37,437 nt of DNA from assembly GCA_900546575.1 (NCBI GenBank), contig URDM01000020.1, positions 1 to 37,437 of the forward strand, written 5' to 3'. The stretch is from an uncultured Prevotella sp. Lineage in GTDB: Bacteria; Bacteroidota; Bacteroidia; Bacteroidales; Bacteroidaceae. Below are positions 1 through 7,656 of this stretch, piece after piece. The translations under genes and the position numbers were made by a program. The notes under the pieces were generated by a model that was not told the DNA's origin, searched no databases, and saw only the letters and a list, made by a program, of their open reading frames with translations. Positions within the stretch are counted from its first letter, which is position 1. The number at the start of each line of letters is the position of its first letter.

Positions 1-341
1 CTCACTGACTTGAATTTATAATATTATCACTCCTAATGTTGGACGAACTTAACATTCAACATTCAACACTTAACATTCCAAACAGTGAGAAATATGGAGT
101 AAAACTATATTCATTAATAATGACAAACTGTAGGAGGCTATGGCGTCCTCGCCATAGTCTGGGCAAGCAGGCAGCGCATATTATCAATAACAAGAATGCA
201 CTAACTAACTGCTCAGGCTATGGCGGGGACGCCATAGCCTCCTACAATTTGCTTTGCCAATTAACTCACTGACTTGAATTTATAATATTATCACTCCTAA
301 TGTTGGACGAACTTAACATTCAACATTCAACACTTAACATT
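1..341. repeat. 77-bp direct repeat (1-77 and 265-341)
   Basis: Positions 1-77 and 265-341 read identically base for base. Each copy ends in a short AACATT/CAACA-rich tract. A 24-bp part of that tract (54-77 and 318-341) occurs again at 37195-37218 inside the cobalamin riboswitch. No coding sense is visible, and the short reading frame crossing the first copy has no recognisable product. The copies flank an inverted-repeat element, as in a duplicated intergenic cassette or a repeat insertion. Confidence 0.85.
125..250. repeat. Inverted-repeat element between the 77-bp direct repeats
   Basis: TGTAGGAGGCTATGGCGTC at 129-147 is exactly reverse-complementary to 228-246, and pairing continues imperfectly outward through 125-128 and 247-250. 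Each arm region also holds its own small dyad (CTATGGCG...CGCCATAG), so a cruciform is possible. There is no transposase gene nearby. It resembles REP- or MITE-type intergenic elements, but I cannot assign it to a named family. Confidence 0.75.
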
Positions 342-422
342 AAAAAAATTGCATTTAACATTAAAAAAAATTGGTTTAAGGGTTGGGTAAAACCTTTATG
401 AGTTGTTTATATTATTGAAAGA

Positions 423-462
423 ACCTAAAAACCGCTTGATTTGGACCTAAAACCGCCTTGAT
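423..462 (+). repeat. Two 18-bp direct repeats, 22 bp apart, upstream of susC
   Basis: Positions 423-440 (ACCTAAAAACCGCTTGAT) and 445-462 (ACCTAAAACCGCCTTGAT) are near-identical and start exactly 22 bp apart, about two helical turns. They lie some 220-260 bp upstream of the SusC start and just upstream of the palindrome array, which also has a 22-bp period. A regulator-binding site is plausible, but no regulator gene adjoins the locus. Confidence 0.5.
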
Positions 463-489
463 AACACCAGTGCATAACCCTCCATTTTC

Positions 490-592
490 AAAAGGACTCG
501 TTTTGCACTCCAAAAGGGCCCCTTTTACACTCCAAAAGGACTCCTTTTACAATGCAAAAGGACTCGTTTTGCCACCCAAAAGGACTCCTTTT
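490..592 (+). repeat. Five-unit palindrome array, 22-bp period, upstream of susC
   Basis: Five 15-bp units start at 490, 512, 534, 556 and 578, exactly 22 bp apart, with unrelated 7-bp spacers. The core is AAAAGGACTCCTTTT. Unit 2 is AAAAGGGCCCCTTTT, a paired change that keeps the dyad. Units 1 and 4 end in CGTTTT. The array ends 87 bp before the susC start codon. A matching array lies at 27098-27200 upstream of the AspT-like gene. It is either a multi-site protein-binding region or a structured 5' leader. Confidence 0.85.
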
Positions 593-679
593 TTGAAAGC
601 AGCGGAATACAGGCTCAATACACATGATGTAATCGTAAACAATATAAACAACAATCTATAATCAAAACTTTAAACATCT

Positions 680-3600
680 ATGGCAAAATTCAGATCACTA
701 TGCGTTGCCGGCGTCATCGCCCTATCCGGTGCAATGGCCACCGCAATGCAGGCACAAACGGTGAGCCGCAACTTCAACAGCCAGCCTCTGAAGTCGGTGC
801 TGCACGAAATTGAAAGGCAAACCAAAATGTCGGTCATAGTCAACGACATCAACCTAAACAAACGCGTTACTGCCAAATTCAACAAAACACCGCTGCGTGA
901 TGTGCTAAAGCAAGTGCTCGACGAGTCGTGCGAGTACGAAATTGCCGACCGCATCATAACAATACACCCCAGCCGAAAGGCTAAGCAGGAGGCACAGCAG
1001 CAGGGAAAGAAGAAAAAGCAGACTGTAAAAGGATGTATCAAGGACGAGAACGGCGACCCTATCATCGGTGCCAGCATTCTTGTAAAGGGAACAACCACTG
1101 GCACAATAACTGATGCCGACGGTCGCTATTCGCTCGATGTTCCGAGCGGTTCTACAATACAGATTTCATACCTCGGCTATCAGACCAAGGAGGTAAAGGC
1201 GCAGGGAGGCTCGGACATGACAGTCTTTATGGATGTCGACAACAAGACTCTCGACGACGTTGTAGTGACAGCGTTCGGCATCAAGCGTGAAGAGAAGGCT
1301 CTTGGTTATGCCGTGCAGAAAGTGAAGGGCGACGAATTGGCTACAGTCAAGTCGGTCGACCTTGGTACTTCGCTTACTGGTAAGGTGGCAGGTTTGAATG
1401 TACAGAATTCCACCGAATTTAATGATGCTCCGTCGGTGCTTATCCGTGGCGAAAATCCACTCATTGTGCTCGACGGTGTACCTTATTCTAATATATCACT
1501 TCGCGACATCAATGCCGACGATGTAGAGTCTATCGACGTGCTGAAGGGCGCTACAGCATCTGCTCTTTATGGTGCACGTGGCGGTTCGGGCGTTATCACC
1601 ATCACAACAAAGAAGGGTAACAAGGAAGGACTGGACATAACAGTCAACAGCAGCACTATGTTCAATGCTGGCTATCTTGCCATTCCGGAGGCACAGCACG
1701 ACTACAGTTCGGGTTCAGGTGGCCACTACGACTCTGTTGATTACGTATGGGGCGACAAACTCGACATTGGTCGCAAAGCCAAGCAGTATAATCCTTTGAC
1801 ATATCAGTTGGAGGAAACTGAGCTTGTATCAAAGGGTAAGAACAACTTCCGCAACTTCCTTCAGCAGGGATTCGTCACCAACAATAATATCAGTTTGGGT
1901 TGGCGTGGCAAGAACGGTGGTGTGCGCACGTCGCTCAACCACGTCTTCAACCGTGGACAGTATCCCAATGAGGATATGCACAAGATAATCTATACACTCA
2001 GCGGTAATGCCAAGATAGGCAAACTTTCGCTTGAAGGCGGTGCTGTATGGAACAAGCGTTTCTACAACAACGACCGTGGCTCGGGTTATAGTGGTGGTGG
2101 CTACATATATAATATTATAGTGTGGACCGGCTCAAACTACGACATCCGCGACTATCGCAACTACTGGGTAGAGGGTAAGGAGAACCAGAAGCAGAACTGG
2201 CTGTACAAATACTATTATGACAACCCTTACTTCCTCGCCTATGAGTGTACACGCTCCAACGACTACGACAAGCTTAACACATACGCATACGCTAAGTATG
2301 AGTTGCTGCCATGGTTGAATATTTCTACACGTACCGGTGTCGATTTCTACGCCAGCCGTACCGAAACAAAGAACCCTATCGGACAGATTCACGGTTATTA
2401 TGGCAACGTAAAGGGATACTACGGCGTTTCTAAAGCCACTGGTTTCAGTGTCAACAACGACGTTATTCTGGCTGCCGATAAGAAGCTTGGCGACTTTGAC
2501 ATCGACGGAATGTTGGGTAGTACCATATATTACTATAACAATGACGACGTAAGCGCAAACACCAACAATGGTCTGTCTGTGCCAGGATACTATTCGCTCA
2601 AAGCGTCAGTAGACCCTGTTTCGGCATCGTCTTCATACAAGAGCAAGCGTGTCAATTCGCTTTGGGGACGTCTGTCAGTGGCATGGCGCAATACTGTCTA
2701 CCTCGACGTAACGGGCCGTAACGACTGGTCTTCTACTCTTCCTGCCGATACACGTTCTTATTTCTATCCGTCAGTGTCGGGCAGTGTCATCATGTCTGAA
2801 TTCCTGCATCTGCCCCAGCCCTTCACTTTTTGGAAGTTGAGAGGCTCGTGGACTGTGACAAAGTATGACCTTGACATCTTCGAGACACAGCAGGCATACA
2901 GCGTTTCGTCGAATGTATGGAACAAGATGAACACAGCCACATATCCCAGCTCGCTGCGTGCATCTACGCTGAAGCCTACGACAAAGCGAGCATACGAAAT
3001 CGGTACACAGTTCAACGTGTGGAACAACCGCATCCGCTTCGACTTGGCCTACTACAATACATTGAAGTATAACAACACCCGTAAGGCTACAGTCAGCGCT
3101 GCCTCAGGTTTTACCAGCACGCTCATCAATTATGGCGAGAAGCAGGAACGTCGTGGATTTGAGATTGCTGTAGGTGCTGACGTGATTAAGAAGAAGGACC
3201 TCAACTGGACTGTAAACCTCAACTGGGCTTCCGACCGTTACTACTACAACACCATCGACCCCGTATATTCTACACAGAACCAGTGGGTGCAGAACGGCAA
3301 ACGTTGGGACTGGGTGGCCGATCTGGACTGGGACCGCGACCCGAATGGCAATATGATACTTTACAATGGACTGCCACAGCGCAGCAAGTATCAAAAGCTT
3401 GCAGGATATGCTAATCCTGACTGGATATGGGGCATTAACACTCAGTTGCGTTATAAGGACTGGACTCTCAACCTGGCTGTAGACGGACGTGTAGGCGGAC
3501 TTGCTTACAACAAGACCGAACAGGCTATGTGGAATGCAGGTTCGCACCCGAAGAGTGCAACACCAGAGCGTTATGAAGAAGTTGTCAACGGCAACAAGAC

Positions 3601-3994
3601 ATACGTAGCAAAGGGCGTTAAGATAGTTTCAGGCTCAGTTAAGTATGATGTTGACGGCAACGTATTGGAAGATACACGAGTGTTTGCACCTAATGACGTA
3701 GTAGTTTCTTATCAGAACTTCATACAGAAATATGAGCCATGGTGTGGAGCTCCAGCGTTCCAGAACTACCGTTCTACAACGTTCTTCAAGATTCGTGAGC
3801 TGTCGCTTACTTACAATCTGCCTAAGAAGATATGTGCATGGGCGCGCATGAAGTCTGCTTCGGTGTCGTTCATCGGTCAGAACATGCTGCTTTGGGCCAA
3901 GGAGTTCAAGTATGCCGACCCCGATGTCAGCTCAGACGACCTGAGTTCGCCTTCGCAGCGTTTCCTCGGTTTCAACATTAAAGTTCAATTCTAA
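680..3994 (+). CDS. SusC-family TonB-dependent outer-membrane receptor with STN domain
   Basis: This 1104-residue protein is an outer-membrane importer that, with the SusD-like partner, takes up glycan fragments using TonB energy. After a signal peptide (cleavage near residues 24-26) come an STN domain (about 30-97), a carboxypeptidase-regulatory-like domain (about 115-187), a TonB-box-like stretch (LDDVVVTAFG, 191-200), a plug with the family signature around YGARGGSGVITITTKKG, and a long beta-barrel ending in an aromatic residue (VQF). The segment after IRG is shorter than in most SusC plugs. The STN domain usually contacts a FecR-type anti-sigma factor, but none is encoded beside it. The start at 680 gives a clean signal peptide. 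It is 16 bp from the downstream susD-like gene, so the two are probably co-transcribed. The substrate cannot be read from the sequence. Confidence 0.96.
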   Translation: MAKFRSLCVAGVIALSGAMATAMQAQTVSRNFNSQPLKSVLHEIERQTKMSVIVNDINLNKRVTAKFNKTPLRDVLKQVLDESCEYEIADRIITIHPSRKAKQEAQQQGKKKKQTVKGCIKDENGDPIIGASILVKGTTTGTITDADGRYSLDVPSGSTIQISYLGYQTKEVKAQGGSDMTVFMDVDNKTLDDVVVTAFGIKREEKALGYAVQKVKGDELATVKSVDLGTSLTGKVAGLNVQNSTEFNDAPSVLIRGENPLIVLDGVPYSNISLRDINADDVESIDVLKGATASALYGARGGSGVITITTKKGNKEGLDITVNSSTMFNAGYLAIPEAQHDYSSGSGGHYDSVDYVWGDKLDIGRKAKQYNPLTYQLEETELVSKGKNNFRNFLQQGFVTNNNISLGWRGKNGGVRTSLNHVFNRGQYPNEDMHKIIYTLSGNAKIGKLSLEGGAVWNKRFYNNDRGSGYSGGGYIYNIIVWTGSNYDIRDYRNYWVEGKENQKQNWLYKYYYDNPYFLAYECTRSNDYDKLNTYAYAKYELLPWLNISTRTGVDFYASRTETKNPIGQIHGYYGNVKGYYGVSKATGFSVNNDVILAADKKLGDFDIDGMLGSTIYYYNNDDVSANTNNGLSVPGYYSLKASVDPVSASSSYKSKRVNSLWGRLSVAWRNTVYLDVTGRNDWSSTLPADTRSYFYPSVSGSVIMSEFLHLPQPFTFWKLRGSWTVTKYDLDIFETQQAYSVSSNVWNKMNTATYPSSLRASTLKPTTKRAYEIGTQFNVWNNRIRFDLAYYNTLKYNNTRKATVSAASGFTSTLINYGEKQERRGFEIAVGADVIKKKDLNWTVNLNWASDRYYYNTIDPVYSTQNQWVQNGKRWDWVADLDWDRDPNGNMILYNGLPQRSKYQKLAGYANPDWIWGINTQLRYKDWTLNLAVDGRVGGLAYNKTEQAMWNAGSHPKSATPERYEEVVNGNKTYVAKGVKIVSGSVKYDVDGNVLEDTRVFAPNDVVVSYQNFIQKYEPWCGAPAFQNYRSTTFFKIRELSLTYNLPKKICAWARMKSASVSFIGQNMLLWAKEFKYADPDVSSDDLSSPSQRFLGFNIKVQF

Positions 3995-4010
3995 TTAATC
4001 CAGACGCATT

Positions 4011-5609
4011 ATGAAATTCAGAAATATAATATGTACTGTAGCAGCGTTGGGCACAATAGGAATGTCAACGGTTTCATGTACCGGCAAGTTTGACGATTAC
4101 AACACCGACGACAATGCCACAACAAAGGTCACTCCAGCTATGATTGCTACACAGCTGATACTTAACATTACAGATATTGGAGGACAGAAATATTCAATCT
4201 TTCACGGATTGTTGCAGAAGCAGACTGTATGGTGTGAGGGAACATCAGAAGATAATCAGTACAACTTGCTCAGTCGGGTAGGTTTCAACGATTATACCGA
4301 CTTCACCAACTGCCAGAAGATGATTATGGAAGCATCATCGCAGACCGAAGCAATACAGAATTCATACAAGGCTCTTGCCAAATTCTTGAAGGCATACCGC
4401 CTGTATGGCATCACGATGAAGCTTGGCGATATTCCTTATAGCGACTCCAATGCAGGCGAGGGTGGCAATTTCACACCCAAGTATGACACTCAGCACGATG
4501 TCTTTGCCCATATATTGGAAGATTTGGAGAGCGCAGAATCGCTCTTTGCAAGTGGTGCCAAGTTTGAAGGCGACCCTATATACGACGGTGACCCTGCCAA
4601 GTGGCGCAAGGCATGCAACGTTTTTGAGTTGAAGGTGCTCATGAATATGCAGCAGGTAGCCGACCAGTCGGATGCTGCCGACCTTAACGTTAAGAGTCGC
4701 TTTGCACGTATCGTTTCGTCGGGCAACATATTTACCGGCAATGTTGACAACTTTATGCTCGTGTTCAGCGATGCTGCAGGACAGCAGTATCCGCTCTATA
4801 ACAACCAGCATATGTCGTTCTATGCAACAAGTTCGTACATCATTGAGCCGCTGAAGAATCTCAACGACTATCGTTTGTTCTACTATTGCTCACCAGCTGT
4901 GGGCAAGACAAATGCCGGTGTGGCTGCTTCTTCATGGGATGCTTACCCTGGTCTTAATCCTGTTGCTGACCAAAGTGTGAACAATGCTGCTCATGCCGAC
5001 CTTATGGACTGCAAGCCTAACCAGCGTTATCTGGAACCCGCAGGCGAGCCTATAACACGTATCGGATATATGGAGCAGAACTTTATTCTTGCTGAGGCCG
5101 CCTTGCGTGGATGGATCAATGGCAGTGCTGAGGAGTACTATAAGAAAGGCATACGTGCCAGCATGGAATTCATAGCTCAGTATACTCCTGCAGGCGAGAC
5201 TTACAATCATGGCAATGAGATAACAGCCGAATACATCGACCAGTATCTTGCACAGCCTAATGTACAGCTCAAGAGCGATTTTGACGGTGCACTGGAACAG
5301 ATTATCACACAGAAGTATCTTGGTTCGTACCGCCAGTCGCTCGACTATGAGTGCTGGTTTGACCACCGTCGTACTGGATACCCTGCTTGGGAACTTAATC
5401 CCAGCACCAACCTGAATGACGAGCTGAACAAATTCCCGATACGTTGGCGTTACTCGCAAGACGAGATTGACTATAACAAGGCTAATCTTGAGGAAGCACT
5501 CAATCGCCAATATGGTGGCAATGATGGTTTCAATGAAAAAATGTGGATTGTGCCAAACGCTGTAGAAACTCCTATAGCCGGCAAGATAATCACAGATTTT
5601 GGTAAGTAG
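4011..5609 (+). CDS. SusD-like surface glycan-binding lipoprotein
   Basis: This 532-residue protein follows susC at 16 bp, the standard SusC/SusD arrangement. It has a lipoprotein signal with the lipidated cysteine at residue 23 (STVSC), so it should be anchored to the outer-membrane surface as the lid of the SusC barrel. The sequence (QLILNITDIGGQKYSIFHG near the N-terminus, GYMEQNFILAEAALRGW in the middle, a C-terminal region rich in W and Y) resembles the SusD-like_2 branch rather than classical starch SusD, from memory of the families. The glycan specificity is unknown. Confidence 0.93.
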   Translation: MKFRNIICTVAALGTIGMSTVSCTGKFDDYNTDDNATTKVTPAMIATQLILNITDIGGQKYSIFHGLLQKQTVWCEGTSEDNQYNLLSRVGFNDYTDFTNCQKMIMEASSQTEAIQNSYKALAKFLKAYRLYGITMKLGDIPYSDSNAGEGGNFTPKYDTQHDVFAHILEDLESAESLFASGAKFEGDPIYDGDPAKWRKACNVFELKVLMNMQQVADQSDAADLNVKSRFARIVSSGNIFTGNVDNFMLVFSDAAGQQYPLYNNQHMSFYATSSYIIEPLKNLNDYRLFYYCSPAVGKTNAGVAASSWDAYPGLNPVADQSVNNAAHADLMDCKPNQRYLEPAGEPITRIGYMEQNFILAEAALRGWINGSAEEYYKKGIRASMEFIAQYTPAGETYNHGNEITAEYIDQYLAQPNVQLKSDFDGALEQIITQKYLGSYRQSLDYECWFDHRRTGYPAWELNPSTNLNDELNKFPIRWRYSQDEIDYNKANLEEALNRQYGGNDGFNEKMWIVPNAVETPIAGKIITDFGK

Positions 5610-5626
5610 TAAATAGGAATTTTGTG

Positions 5627-5685
5627 AACACCTTAAATCGGCTGGTATCTTATTTAATAATGGAAACCAGCTGGTTTAAGGTGTT
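5627..5685 (+). terminator. Long intercistronic hairpin between susD and the GH20 gene
   Basis: AACACCTTAAA (5627-5637) pairs perfectly with TTTAAGGTGTT (5675-5685), and an inner GCTGGT (5641-5646) pairs with ACCAGC (5666-5671). No long T-run follows, only GTGATTTTATG, so it may act as a partial terminator or an mRNA-stabilising element that lowers expression of the enzyme genes relative to susC/susD. Confidence 0.6.
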
Positions 5686-5719
5686 GTGATTTTATGTCTA
5701 AATGTATAAATCTACTCAA

Positions 5720-7633
5720 ATGAACATCAAACGAACATCCCGATTGTTTCTGCTCGGCATTGTCCTTACGTTGTTTTCGCTTGTTGAGGCACGTGCTTTC
5801 ACATTGCAGTCGGGTAGGGCGTATGCTTTCAGCATGCCTGCTGAGTGGCGTTATGCCTCTGAGCCGGTGGCTACGCTCATGCATCAGCGCACCGGCGTGA
5901 AGCTCACACTGGCACATGCCGACAGCGCTATGCTTAAGATTGAACACGATGCAGCACTCGGCAGCGAGGCGTATACGCTTCAGATAGCCGATAAGGACAT
6001 CGTGGTGAGAGCCGCAAGCGTAAAGGGCGTCAACTGGGCAATGGCACAACTGGCTCAGCTGCTGAGTGCTGCCGGGGGCAGACCGTTAGAGTGTGCTACG
6101 CTAAAGAGCAGTCCGCGATTTGAGCATCGTGGCTTGATGATAGACTGTAGTCGTCACTTCAGCACCATAGCCGAATTGCAGTCGCTGATAGACGCAATGA
6201 ATCTGTTGCGTCTTAATATTCTGCATCTGCACCTCACCGACAATCAGGGTTGGCGACTTGCACTCGAACGGTTTCCCGAAGTGGCACGCCGTGGCACGCA
6301 TTATCCCGACTTTCCCGAATTGTCCGACAAGTATTACACGCCTGCCGAACTGAAGTCGCTCGTGGCTTACGCCTATGCGCGAGGCATAGAGATTATTCCC
6401 GAGGTAGATATGCCGGGCCATTGTCTGGCTCTGTTGGCTTCAATGCCCGAGCTGTCGTGCCGTGGTGGCGAGTTTGAACCGTTTCCTGAGGAGCGCCTGC
6501 AGAACGACCGCAAGCGTGCATGGGAGAATATGCTGTGCGTGAGCAATCCTCGTGTCTACGACATTGTTGAGGCTGTGGTGGCGCAGTTGGCAGACATCTT
6601 CCCCTCGCGCTACATCCATCTGGGCGGCGACGAGGTGAGCACAGTGCGCTGGAAGGAGTGCAAGCGCTGCCAGGCGCTGTATCATAGCGAGCACATGACC
6701 GACCTGCATCAGCTGCAAGACTATTTTACACGACGTGCAGGCGAGATTGTGCGACGCTACGGCAGGAGACTTATGGGATGGGACGAGATAAACGACCGCT
6801 GTGCTGCCGATGCCTCCGACGTGGTGTGTATTTGGCAGCGTGATGCCGCCGAGCGCAGCGCCAAGGCTCTGGGCAGAGGCATGCAGGTGGTGTTGTGTCC
6901 TAAGGATCCCTGCTACTTCGACTTCGGCTACGCCCGCAACTCTACTAAGAAGGTGTTCGAATGGCAACCATTGAAGGGCATTCCTACTGAACAGCAGAGT
7001 CAGGTGAGGGGTGCTCAGGCTTGTCTGTGGACCGAGTTTGTGCGCACCAAGGCCGATGTCGACCACATGCTCTATCCTCGTCTGTGCGCTTTGGCAGAAG
7101 TGTTGTGGACCGGAGGGGGCGGCAGCTACGACGAGTTTGTGAGCCGTCTCAACACGGTTGTGCTGCCGCTGCTCGCACGCACGGGCAATGCTGCCTATGC
7201 CGAGCGGTTGGACGCCACTACAATATTCCGTGCCGAGTCGAGCCATGCAAAGCTTTTGGCAGGCGCAACGATAGACACCAATATGCCCGGCGTGAAGTTC
7301 TACGAAAAGGAATATGCCTACGACGGCGACGAGAGCACATTCTTCTGCACGCCATACTCCGACCTTGAGGGCGAGCACTTCACCGTAACGCTCGATAATG
7401 CGGTTTCGACGCGACGTGTGGCAGTAGCGTTCGACGACTCCAAGGAATATCCGCACGGTGCCGTATTGGAGGCAAGTGCCGACGGCAAGACATATTATAA
7501 GGTGGCTGACGAGGTGAAGGGCGGACGCATGGAGGCACGGTTCAAGACGCGTCGCAAGGTGAAATCTTTGCGTTTACGTCTTTTGCGCGAGCAGACAAAT
7601 CGTCTCACGATTAGAGAATTTTATTTTCGTTGA
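5720..7633 (+). CDS. Secreted GH20 beta-N-acetylhexosaminidase
   Basis: It hydrolyses terminal beta-linked GlcNAc or GalNAc by substrate-assisted catalysis. The catalytic Asp-Glu pair is clear in HLGGDE (D304-E305 from the 5720 start). Other GH20 signatures are HRGLMIDCSRHF, LHLHLTDNQGWRL and EVDMPGHCLA. Order: signal peptide (about 26 residues), GH20b-like N-terminal domain (to about 130), GH20 barrel (about 140-490), then a C-terminal beta-sandwich resembling an F5/8 type C (CBM32-like) module (about 535-637). I chose the Met at 5720 over the in-frame ATG at 5702 because it leaves a compact, positively charged signal-peptide start; the longer start adds six residues. The protein is probably periplasmic or surface-exposed, with no lipobox. 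It lies 110 bp after the susD-like gene, past a large hairpin. Confidence 0.94.
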   Translation: MNIKRTSRLFLLGIVLTLFSLVEARAFTLQSGRAYAFSMPAEWRYASEPVATLMHQRTGVKLTLAHADSAMLKIEHDAALGSEAYTLQIADKDIVVRAASVKGVNWAMAQLAQLLSAAGGRPLECATLKSSPRFEHRGLMIDCSRHFSTIAELQSLIDAMNLLRLNILHLHLTDNQGWRLALERFPEVARRGTHYPDFPELSDKYYTPAELKSLVAYAYARGIEIIPEVDMPGHCLALLASMPELSCRGGEFEPFPEERLQNDRKRAWENMLCVSNPRVYDIVEAVVAQLADIFPSRYIHLGGDEVSTVRWKECKRCQALYHSEHMTDLHQLQDYFTRRAGEIVRRYGRRLMGWDEINDRCAADASDVVCIWQRDAAERSAKALGRGMQVVLCPKDPCYFDFGYARNSTKKVFEWQPLKGIPTEQQSQVRGAQACLWTEFVRTKADVDHMLYPRLCALAEVLWTGGGGSYDEFVSRLNTVVLPLLARTGNAAYAERLDATTIFRAESSHAKLLAGATIDTNMPGVKFYEKEYAYDGDESTFFCTPYSDLEGEHFTVTLDNAVSTRRVAVAFDDSKEYPHGAVLEASADGKTYYKVADEVKGGRMEARFKTRRKVKSLRLRLLREQTNRLTIREFYFR

Positions 7634-7656
7634 ACAAATAAGACATAAAAGCTGTT

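Noticed and set aside
490..592. CRISPR array (and likewise 27098-27200)
   Set aside because: The repeats are 15 bp and the spacers only 7 bp, far below CRISPR sizes, and there are no cas genes. The units are palindromes with internal variation.
6440..7456. Long minus-strand reading frame (338 codons) opposite the GH20 gene
   Set aside because: It is antisense to a clear GH20 catalytic domain, has no recognisable motif, and its composition mirrors the codon bias of the real gene. The same applies to the frames at 7720-8538 and 8629-9312 opposite the FAD oxidoreductase.
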